From: Gammaproteobacteria bacterium UBA6173
GTDB lineage: Bacteria > Pseudomonadota > Gammaproteobacteria > Pseudomonadales > Pseudohongiellaceae
Assembly: GCA_002422225.1 (NCBI GenBank)
Contig: DITX01000006.1
Span: forward strand, 1 to 5,911
Reading direction: 5' to 3'
Length of the DNA stretch: 5,911 nt
Below are positions 1-5,785 of this stretch, one piece after another. Position 1 is the stretch's first letter. Each line of letters begins with the position of its first letter. The notes under the pieces are model-generated. The model was not told the DNA's origin and did no database searches. It worked only from the letters and a program-made list of their open reading frames with translations. The position numbers and the translations under genes are program-made.

Positions 1-18
1 ACCCACAAATTTTTCTGA

Positions 19-321
19 AGACCCGGTTTTTTAAACGCAGACATCCGTGGCTGGCTTGATCGTTTAGGCACAAACATGGTCGCGGATAGCTGGGCGTTGG
101 AGACGGACTTTCACTGCGGTGGCTATGGCCGTTGTCCGCCCGCGCTGCTGCAGTTTATAAAGGAGTTTGAGCACACCCATGGCATCCTGTTGGATCCGGT
201 TTATACCGGCAAACTCATGTATGCAGTGCATCAGCGTATCGAGTTGGGGCTGTACCAACCGGGTGCGCAGATATTGGTGATACATACCGGAGGTCTGCAA
301 GGTCGTGCGCAAGGCGTATAG
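19..321 (+). CDS. C-terminal part of a PLP-dependent ACC deaminase/D-cysteine desulfhydrase-like enzyme (5' incomplete, possibly frameshifted)
   Basis: The frame open from base 19 to the TAG at 319-321 reads as the last ~100 residues of the fold-type II PLP family that includes 1-aminocyclopropane-1-carboxylate deaminase and D-cysteine desulfhydrase. Seen in the sequence: an FLNADIRGWL stretch (bases ~28-57), then HCGGYG, LLQFIKEFE, LDPVYTGKLMYA (the family's conserved YTGK tyrosine at bases 202-204) and the near-terminal ILVIHTGGLQG. The PLP-binding lysine lies in the missing N-terminal part. The homology starts well before the first ATG (base 76), so that ATG is not the true start. An in-frame TGA at 16-18 interrupts the frame; frame 3 just upstream reads IFLK, resembling the family's VLK segment, so a frameshift around bases 18-32 is likely. 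It could be a sequencing or contig-edge error or a real pseudogene. Substrate (ACC, D-cysteine or another amino acid) cannot be told from this fragment. Confidence 0.75.
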   Translation, partial: RPGFLNADIRGWLDRLGTNMVADSWALETDFHCGGYGRCPPALLQFIKEFEHTHGILLDPVYTGKLMYAVHQRIELGLYQPGAQILVIHTGGLQGRAQGV

Positions 322-370
322 GGTGGAAAAAAATCCCACAAGGGTTTATGCTGGCCGCCAATTCATTGCA

Positions 371-411
371 AACACGAGCTGTTCCTCTGGCTCGTCGGGT
401 GTTAAACGAGC
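371..411 (+). promoter_or_regulatory. Two mutually exclusive hairpins in the leader of the metalloprotease gene
   Basis: Three 6-base elements are evenly spaced: ACGAGC (374-379), its complement GCTCGT (390-395), and ACGAGC again (406-411). Each neighbouring pair is separated by exactly 10 bases, so the middle element can pair with either flank but not both. The first hairpin can be extended by T-G and G-T wobbles inside and by AAC/GTT (371-373 with 401-403) outside across an internal loop. The second hairpin would bury ACGAG at 406-410, the only purine-rich ribosome-binding candidate ahead of the ATG at 417. The arrangement is seen directly; a role in controlling translation is inference. 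No T-run follows the first hairpin, so it is a poor intrinsic terminator for the preceding gene. Confidence 0.35.
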
Positions 412-416
412 GCTAA

Positions 417-2693
417 ATGCAACTGTTCGCAAGCAGGGCAATAATCGTCGCGGTCTTGATGCTGTGTACGACCTTCAGTTTTGCAGATGACTCGGTAGAC
501 CCTGCCGTTGAGCTCATGGCTGCGACATCAAAACATCAGCCTGCTATCTCCCTTGCAGTCGATTTTGATGCGACTGAACTCGATCATGTGGACGCGGGCG
601 ATCAGTTTGCACTCGCGCTGCCGACCGCTGACGGCTTGCTAGAGCTGACTGCAATTGTGCGCGACGACGATACCTACGTTAATGGTGATCGCGTCTTGTA
701 CGCGGTGGCGGCACCGGGGCAGCCTTCAAACATTTTGCCTCTGAATATTGTGATTACCATTGGCCTGCACAGCATTCTGGCAGACCTTATGCTGCCAGAT
801 CAGCGCTGGGTATTTGAAGGCCTGCGACATAAGGGTCGTGTGCAGGGGTTTTTGTACAAAGTCGACGAGTCATCGCGTTCAGTGCCTATCCAGTCAGATT
901 TTGTACTGCCCGATGTAATAACCCCGGATGGACTTTCAAGAGCAGTCGTTAGCCCTATACCTTCCCCACTTGTCATGTCCTGGCACTCTGACAGCCCCCT
1001 CTTTGCTATCAATACGCCAGATCAAGCCCCAGTACTAACGGGTGTTATGGCTTCATCAGTGTTGGAAATCAGCCAGTCTTTTGACCGATTTGCGGTTTTT
1101 GTGGGCGAGTCGGCGGAGATTGAGGTCACTGTAAAGTTTCGAAATACCGGCACTCAGAGCCTGTCTCGTGTCAGTGCAGATATCTTTTTTATTCTGGAGG
1201 ATACGGCGTTAATCAGCGCACCTGCCTGCGTACAAACGCGGAGCAATACGGTCCCTCGACAGGCCATTTTGCGTTGCGAATTGCCCGGACAATTGCTTGC
1301 CGGTGCCAGCCGTACTCTGAGTTATCGTGTGCGTATGCCGGCCAAACTGGCGCCTATGCGCTTGTGGAGCACGGTATTATCAGGGGCTTTGCGCCATGAT
1401 GCCTACCTGAACGTGGTTCACAATGTGGCAGCGGATACCAATGAACAAGGCCTGAGTCGATATAATCAGTCCTTGTTGTCAGGCGTGACCACCGATAGGT
1501 TGGGCAATGTTGTTATCGATGTCATGACACTTTTTACACCCGACACGGAAACACTGTATGGTGCGTCGACGCCCACCAGAATCAATCAACTGATCAGTGT
1601 GACCAACCAGATTTATCGGGACAGCGGTGTGGGTATCACACTCAGACCCGTTCATCACGCACGTGTCGAGTATCCTGCCGCTAACACGGATATATACAAA
1701 CAGTTGGAGGACTTGAGCAGCAACAGGCATCCGGCATTCAGGCATGTTCCGGCACTAAGGCAACAATTTGGGGCGGATCTGGTGGTGTTGTTCAGACCAC
1801 TGGATGCGCAGGCTGACCTCTGTGGCCTGGCTAATTTGGGGGGATATCAAACCATGGGGGACATGCTGTCATTTAATGAACGTGATAATGCCTACGCACT
1901 GGTTGCTGTTGATTGTCCAATGAACTCTGCATTGGCTCATGAGCTAGGTCACAATATGGGGCTTACACACTCCCACCGTGAGGACGGCGGTGGGGGGACC
2001 TTGCCTTATGCCACTGGATATGGCGTTGATAGCCAGTTTGTGACAGTGATGGCGACGCCGTCGCGATTTGGAAATGCAGCCAGAACGCCACGATTTTCTG
2101 ATCCGAGCGCGCGGTGTGAGACCTTGCCCTGTGGTGTTGATCATACAGATGCCGCCTATGGCGCCGATGCAGTGCGTGTTATGAATCTGGTGAAGTATCA
2201 AATCGCATCGTATATGCCGACCCGGGTGCCCATGATGCCTGGACGTAAAGTGGGCAGAATTGATGGTACGGACAGTTCCGCCCGTATTGCCTTGTCTGTT
2301 TCAACAGACAAAGGACTAAGCTTTGCGCAGTCGGTAAAATCTGAGCAAGCCATGGACATCACGGCTGAGTTTTATGTTGAACCTGCGCACATCGGCAAGC
2401 GTGGTCAGTTTCATGTGCTGGCCGATTTGAGTGCGGCCGGTTTGGGTATGATTCAGCTGAATGATCAAGGTGAAACATTTAATTGGGATGGCAGCGTAGT
2501 TGATCTGAAAGCATTCAGCTCAGATCTGGTTCTTAAACCCATCGAGTACTTGCGCATTTTGACTGACTTTCAACCTATCCCGGAAATTCAGGGACACCCA
2601 CTGGTATTATTTTTGGGTTATCAATTACCTGAAACAGGCGAACTTGTTTACACAACCGATCCCTTGGTTGTCGACATTGGTTCAGCACCCTGA
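417..2693 (+). CDS. Secreted reprolysin-like (metzincin) zinc metalloprotease, 758 aa
   Basis: Likely a secreted or periplasmic zinc endopeptidase. Residues 1-23 form a Sec signal peptide: Arg7, a hydrophobic core, and SFA followed by DD, giving probable cleavage after Ala23; there is no lipobox. Residues ~24-165 resemble the propeptide-like region of bacterial reprolysin-type proteases, but carry no cysteine for a cysteine switch. Residues ~211-335 look like an Ig-fold/DUF11-type domain (FRNTGTQSLSRV, later RTLSYRV) with Cys271 and Cys287. The catalytic domain spans ~350-610: HELGHNMGLTH matches HExxHxxGxxH with zinc ligands His508, His512, His518 and catalytic Glu509, and TVMAT at Met545 fits the Met-turn. 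Cys469/Cys500 and Cys567/Cys572 are probable disulfides. The C-terminal ~617-758 carries WDG (690-692) and FLGYQL...TGELVY (732-745), like a tail I recall from other marine gammaproteobacterial exported enzymes. The start at 417 is chosen because it begins the signal peptide; the ribosome-binding site is weak. Substrate unknown. Confidence 0.85.
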   Translation: MQLFASRAIIVAVLMLCTTFSFADDSVDPAVELMAATSKHQPAISLAVDFDATELDHVDAGDQFALALPTADGLLELTAIVRDDDTYVNGDRVLYAVAAPGQPSNILPLNIVITIGLHSILADLMLPDQRWVFEGLRHKGRVQGFLYKVDESSRSVPIQSDFVLPDVITPDGLSRAVVSPIPSPLVMSWHSDSPLFAINTPDQAPVLTGVMASSVLEISQSFDRFAVFVGESAEIEVTVKFRNTGTQSLSRVSADIFFILEDTALISAPACVQTRSNTVPRQAILRCELPGQLLAGASRTLSYRVRMPAKLAPMRLWSTVLSGALRHDAYLNVVHNVAADTNEQGLSRYNQSLLSGVTTDRLGNVVIDVMTLFTPDTETLYGASTPTRINQLISVTNQIYRDSGVGITLRPVHHARVEYPAANTDIYKQLEDLSSNRHPAFRHVPALRQQFGADLVVLFRPLDAQADLCGLANLGGYQTMGDMLSFNERDNAYALVAVDCPMNSALAHELGHNMGLTHSHREDGGGGTLPYATGYGVDSQFVTVMATPSRFGNAARTPRFSDPSARCETLPCGVDHTDAAYGADAVRVMNLVKYQIASYMPTRVPMMPGRKVGRIDGTDSSARIALSVSTDKGLSFAQSVKSEQAMDITAEFYVEPAHIGKRGQFHVLADLSAAGLGMIQLNDQGETFNWDGSVVDLKAFSSDLVLKPIEYLRILTDFQPIPEIQGHPLVLFLGYQLPETGELVYTTDPLVVDIGSAP

Positions 2694-2718
2694 CAGACAG
2701 CTGATATTCAAAACCGCG

Positions 2719-2727
2719 TGATATACT
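2719..2727 (+). promoter_or_regulatory. Candidate extended -10 promoter for the nadK transcript
   Basis: The stretch TGATATACT fits an extended -10 element (TG, one base, then TATACT, five of six matches to TATAAT). It lies in the 103-base gap after the metalloprotease gene and about 70 bases before the nadK ATG. No good -35 hexamer sits at 16-18 bases upstream, which is tolerated for extended -10 promoters. A GCGTG/CACGC inverted repeat (2716-2720 and 2741-2745) overlaps it and could be an operator or chance. The motif is seen; promoter activity is inferred. Confidence 0.4.
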
Positions 2728-2796
2728 CGCCCGGGTCGACCACGCTGTTGCGCGTTGTGTCTGGCAAAATGCTTCCCGCGGATGGATATACAAAGC

Positions 2797-3687
2797 ATGG
2801 CTAAATTTACACAGATAGGGCTTGTTGGACGACCCGGTCATGGCGGTGTTGTCGAAACGCTTGAGCGTCTGATCAGATTTTTAAAGTCTCGCGACGTCCG
2901 TATTGTGCTTGAAAAAGGCACGGCAACACTTGTACCACAGGATGACTTTCCCGTGTTTGATCGACATGAACTCGGATCAAAGTGCGATCTTGTGATTGTT
3001 GTCGGTGGGGATGGCAGTATGCTCAATGCTGCCCGTGCGCTCGTTGATCACGATGTGCCTGTGTTAGGGGTTAATCGCGGACGGCTTGGATTTCTTACTG
3101 ACATCTTGCCAGGCGAAATTGAAACCTCTCTCGCTGAAGTGCTCAATGGTGCCTATCGGGAAGAGGCCAGATACATGCTGGAGTTTAGTGTGTTGCGCAA
3201 TGGACAGCGGCTCCCAGGCGGAACGGCATTAAATGATGTGGTGCTTCACCCAGGCACTGCGGCGCAGATGATTGAGTTTGAACTATTTATCAATGATCAG
3301 TTTGTCAATTCGCAACAATCTGACGGATTGATCGTGGCAACGCCTACCGGATCTACCGCATATTCTATGTCTGCGGGCGGCCCGATCATGCACCCGGGCT
3401 TGAATGCCCTGGTGTTGGTACCGATGTATCCGCACACGCTGAGCAGTCGCCCCGTTGTGGTGGATGCCGGCAGTATCATTCGCCTTGAAATTGTAAAACA
3501 ACGGGCTTTTTCTCCGCTGGTCAGTTGCGACGGACAGGTGCGTTTTTACACGGAACCGGGTGACAGCATCATTATCCACAAAAAGCAGGAACCCTTGCGG
3601 CTGATTCATCCGCTGGACTATAACTATTACGAAGTCTGTCGCAGTAAGCTGGGATGGGGCAATCGATTGGTCCGGGACGATGTATAG
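2797..3687 (+). CDS. nadK: NAD kinase
   Basis: Cytosolic ATP-dependent NAD kinase, which phosphorylates NAD to NADP and so supplies NADPH metabolism. The 296-residue product aligns by eye with Pseudomonas NadK almost end to end. Diagnostic motifs are VVGGDGS (GGDG at 70-73, Asp72 being the catalytic aspartate), NRGRLGFLTD from Asn93, LNDVVLHPG with Asn146-Asp147, and TPTGSTAYSMSAGGP from Thr182, with the typical end HPLDYNYYEVCRSKLGWG. The start was set at ATG 2797 because MAKFTQIGLVGRPGH matches where NadK proteins begin. A TTG at 2755 and an ATG at 2782 are in frame upstream, but their extra residues do not look like NadK and neither has a clear ribosome-binding site. The gene's last 8 bases overlap the rhomboid gene, so it probably leads a coupled operon. 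Confidence 0.96.
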   Translation: MAKFTQIGLVGRPGHGGVVETLERLIRFLKSRDVRIVLEKGTATLVPQDDFPVFDRHELGSKCDLVIVVGGDGSMLNAARALVDHDVPVLGVNRGRLGFLTDILPGEIETSLAEVLNGAYREEARYMLEFSVLRNGQRLPGGTALNDVVLHPGTAAQMIEFELFINDQFVNSQQSDGLIVATPTGSTAYSMSAGGPIMHPGLNALVLVPMYPHTLSSRPVVVDAGSIIRLEIVKQRAFSPLVSCDGQVRFYTEPGDSIIIHKKQEPLRLIHPLDYNYYEVCRSKLGWGNRLVRDDV

Positions 3688-4564
3688 AGCGTTGACCGTA
3701 CCTGAGCAACAGGATCTCAGGCCATTTGTCGCTGTTTTGCGCGCTTATGCCTTGCCACATCACGTGACGGAAGAAAGTGGCACATTAGTGGTGTGGGCGC
3801 CTGATCAAGTGCAAGCTGAATTGATTGTGTCGGCATACAAACGCTGGCAGCAAGGCGAATTGAGCATACCTGTCGCGTCTGCACAATCTCAGCCTGCCTT
3901 GTTGCCGGTTAAATCCGTCTTGCAAGGTCTTTTGGGCGCGTTGTGGCTGGCACCCGTCACTGTGCTGTTGATTATTGCGTGTGTGTCAGTGGCTGTGATC
4001 AGCAACATGGGCGCTGATGTCATGTCTGTCAGAGGCTTGTTTTTTCCTGAAATTGCTTCAGATAATCAGTTTCCAGCTGCCGCGTTGATTGGTGGGCTGA
4101 ATTCCGTAAATGACTGGTTGCGCACACTCACGCCTGCATTACTGCACTTTGGGCCGGTTCACCTGATATTCAACATGCTTTGGTTGTGGTTTTTCGGCCG
4201 CCTGATGGAACCCGTACTGGGCATCAAGTCGTATATATTTATTATTATTGTCATGGCATTCAGCGCTAATGTCTTACAGTACCTTTGGTCTGGTACCTCA
4301 AATTTTGGTGGTATGTCTGGTGTGGTTTATGGGCAACTGGGATTTATCTGGATGTGGCAAACGCTGCGAACCGGGTCGTCTCTGCGCCTGCCGCTGCCCA
4401 TGATCATGGTGTTTCTGATGTCCTTAGTGTTAATGGAAGTGCTGGCATCATCAATGATCGCCAGTGCGGCGCATCTGGGCGGGTTGTTATCCGGCATGTT
4501 ATGCGGACTGATCATGGGCGCCCTGTCTATATGGTTAAAAAAAGGAGGGCAAAATGTCAGATAA
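3680..4564 (+). CDS. GlpG-like rhomboid family intramembrane serine protease
   Basis: Inner-membrane serine protease of 294 residues that cleaves transmembrane segments of substrate proteins. Residues ~1-60 form a soluble N-terminal domain resembling the cytosolic domain of GlpG, followed by a ~20-residue linker and a membrane region from about residue 80, with about six hydrophobic helices. The active site is complete: Ser213 in GGMSGVVYG and His265 in AAHLGGLLSG, with oxyanion-hole residues His161 and Asn165 and the conserved His156 in HFGPVHLIFN. These are offset by 11-12 from E. coli GlpG (His145, His150, Asn154, Ser201, His254). An arginine (Arg148) sits eight residues before His156, as in GlpG's WR motif. 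The start ATG lies inside the end of nadK (8-base overlap) and is preceded by GGGA. The 3' end overlaps the yeaC-like gene by 11 bases and contains that gene's ribosome-binding site. Endogenous substrates are unknown. Confidence 0.93.
   Translation: MYRALTVPEQQDLRPFVAVLRAYALPHHVTEESGTLVVWAPDQVQAELIVSAYKRWQQGELSIPVASAQSQPALLPVKSVLQGLLGALWLAPVTVLLIIACVSVAVISNMGADVMSVRGLFFPEIASDNQFPAAALIGGLNSVNDWLRTLTPALLHFGPVHLIFNMLWLWFFGRLMEPVLGIKSYIFIIIVMAFSANVLQYLWSGTSNFGGMSGVVYGQLGFIWMWQTLRTGSSLRLPLPMIMVFLMSLVLMEVLASSMIASAAHLGGLLSGMLCGLIMGALSIWLKKGGQNVR
4543..4548 (+). promoter_or_regulatory. Strong Shine-Dalgarno for the yeaC-like gene, inside the rhomboid gene
   Basis: AGGAGG stands 5 bases before the ATG at 4554 and is the best ribosome-binding site in the window. 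It fixes the yeaC-like start and shows that this gene can be translated independently although it overlaps the rhomboid gene. The site directly follows, and shares its first base with, a run of seven A (4537-4543). Confidence 0.85.
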
Positions 4565-4850
4565 ACAGATTGAATCTTTGGAGGATATCCTCGCCATGAT
4601 GAATCCCGAAGTGCATATGAATCTTAAAACGGCCGTTGAGCTTGGGCGCTGGCAAGATGGCCGAAAACTCAGTGCTGAACAGCTGGAATACTGTCTGCAA
4701 GCCATTATTGCTTATGAGCAGCAGCACTTGCCGGAGAACATGCGGGTCGGATACATCGATCGCAGCGGATTAAAAAAGACACAGTGTGATGATCATGATC
4801 ACAGTCATGATCCAGCGCGAGTGGATCCTCTCAAAATAGTGACTCATTAG
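4554..4850 (+). CDS. YeaC-like DUF1315 family protein
   Basis: A small cytosolic protein of 98 residues with no signal peptide or membrane segment. It belongs to the DUF1315 family typified by E. coli YeaC: the MMNPEVHMNLKTAVELGRW segment followed by DGRKLSAEQLEYCLQAIIAYEQQHLP matches the family core (TPEV..L..AVELGKW.DG..LT.EQ...CLQ). The family's function is not known to me. The C-terminal tail beyond residue ~75 is poorly conserved in the family and here holds an acidic, histidine-rich patch DDHDHSHD that might bind a metal; this is inference from composition only. The start is set by a perfect Shine-Dalgarno. The gene overlaps the rhomboid gene by 11 bases and probably belongs to the nadK transcript. 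Confidence 0.9.
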   Translation: MSDKQIESLEDILAMMNPEVHMNLKTAVELGRWQDGRKLSAEQLEYCLQAIIAYEQQHLPENMRVGYIDRSGLKKTQCDDHDHSHDPARVDPLKIVTH

Positions 4851-4858
4851 GTCAAGGC

Positions 4859-4877
4859 GATACTCACCAAGGGTATC
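4859..4877 (+). other. Small hairpin between the yeaC-like and DUF2797 genes
   Basis: GATACTC (4859-4865) pairs with GGGTATC (4871-4877), giving a 7-pair stem with one U-G wobble and the five-base loop ACCAA. No run of T follows directly (a T5 occurs only at 4902-4906), so it is not a standard intrinsic terminator. It could protect the 3' end of the upstream message, slow polymerase, or be chance. Confidence 0.25.
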
Positions 4878-4908
4878 AACTGAAATATTACAGCAAGAGA
4901 CTTTTTAA

Positions 4909-5739
4909 ATGCAGGTATTGGCGCAGGGCACTGTCCGTAAACTCCACGCCCGATTGGAATCCCCGGTTCGGTATCAGCTGCCCTTAGGTGATTCCCTAAC
5001 CTCGTTAAATGACTTGTTGGGCACAGGCCTGCGCCTCAGATATACGGGCAAAATCAACTGTGTGCATTGTGGTCGTGTGAGCAGTAAGAGTTTCAATCAG
5101 GGGTATTGTTATCCCTGTTTCCAGTCGCTGGCCCAGTGCGACAGTTGTATTATCCACCCCGAAAAGTGTCATTTTGAACTGGGCACCTGCCGGGAACCGG
5201 CCTGGGGTGAAGAGTTCTGCATGCAGGATCACATTGTATACCTGGCAAATTCTTCGGGAATCAAGGTGGGTATCACACGTGCCACCCAGGTCCCGACACG
5301 GTGGATAGATCAGGGTGCCATTCAGGCTTTGCCTATTATACGGGTGCGTTCAAGACTACAAAGTGGATCGCTTGAAGTGATGTTTCGCCAGCATGTGGCT
5401 GACAAGACCAATTGGCGCGATATGTTGCGTGAAGGTGATCAGGTGGTTGATCTTAAAGCCGAGCGCGATCATCTGCTGGCCATTTGCGACCATGACATCA
5501 AAGATATGGTGCAACGATTCAGGTTTCATGCCATCAGCGTGCTCAGTGGCATAGATCCCATCAATATTGTTTATCCGGTTCAGGGCTATCCTGCCAAGAT
5601 TGAATCGTTTAATTTTGACAAAACTGCATTGGTTGAAGGGACGTTGCTTGGGATCAAGGGCCAGTACCTGATGTTTGATACTGGTGTTATCAATATGCGT
5701 CGCTTCAGTGGATATGATGTTGAAATCAGTCAGATTTGA
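4909..5739 (+). CDS. DUF2797 family protein with zinc-ribbon cysteines
   Basis: A 276-residue soluble protein that I recognise as DUF2797, a family without an assigned function as far as I know. Residues 1-50 are probably beta-rich. Residues 51-104 hold nine cysteines: CxxC pairs at 51/54, 67/70 and 77/80, plus Cys87, Cys94 and Cys104, enough for two zinc-binding ribbons. Residues 109-165 contain the family hallmark VYLANSSGIKVGITR and PTRWIDQGA, then a strand (ALPIIRVRS) and a helix with Glu156. This order resembles the GIY-YIG/T5orf172 nuclease fold, which is inference by eye. Residues ~205-276 form a further domain ending in LLGIKGQYLMFDTGVINMRRFSGYDVEI. The ATG at 4909 directly follows an in-frame TAA (4906-4908), so no earlier start is possible; AAGAGA at 4895-4900 is a weak ribosome-binding site. 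It lies between the yeaC-like gene and pepN, as I recall for Pseudomonas. Confidence 0.88.
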   Translation: MQVLAQGTVRKLHARLESPVRYQLPLGDSLTSLNDLLGTGLRLRYTGKINCVHCGRVSSKSFNQGYCYPCFQSLAQCDSCIIHPEKCHFELGTCREPAWGEEFCMQDHIVYLANSSGIKVGITRATQVPTRWIDQGAIQALPIIRVRSRLQSGSLEVMFRQHVADKTNWRDMLREGDQVVDLKAERDHLLAICDHDIKDMVQRFRFHAISVLSGIDPINIVYPVQGYPAKIESFNFDKTALVEGTLLGIKGQYLMFDTGVINMRRFSGYDVEISQI

Positions 5740-5785
5740 CCCTATCTCCCTAATGATCGACATCTGAAAATATACGAGAGTTATC

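Noticed and set aside
76..321. The ATG at 76 as the start of a complete 81-residue gene
   Set aside because: Family-like sequence extends upstream of this ATG in the same frame, and the homology is to the C-terminal end of a much longer enzyme.
323..351. GTGG/CCAC arms around an A-run, and TATGCT as a -10 box, after the PLP gene
   Set aside because: The stem is only four pairs with the A-run in the loop, so it is not a terminator; TATGCT lacks a reasonable -35 and matches only four of six bases.
2730..2740. CCCGGGTCGAC resembles adjacent SmaI and SalI cloning sites, suggesting vector sequence
   Set aside because: The flanks are continuous natural sequence between two real genes and match no polylinker I recognise; two restriction sites alone are weak evidence.
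2755..2796. N-terminal extension of NAD kinase from a TTG at 2755
   Set aside because: The extra 14 residues do not resemble NadK starts, while MAKFTQIGLVGRPGH from 2797 does.
4285..4599. 104-residue open frame overlapping the rhomboid and yeaC genes
   Set aside because: It is an alternate frame of the rhomboid gene with no family resemblance or ribosome-binding site; only its last part matters, as a possible -1 frameshift tail.
5736..5776. TTGACC near the end of the DUF2797 gene as the -35 of a pepN promoter
   Set aside because: No -10-like hexamer lies 16-18 bases downstream; the nearest candidates are 9 or more than 24 bases away.
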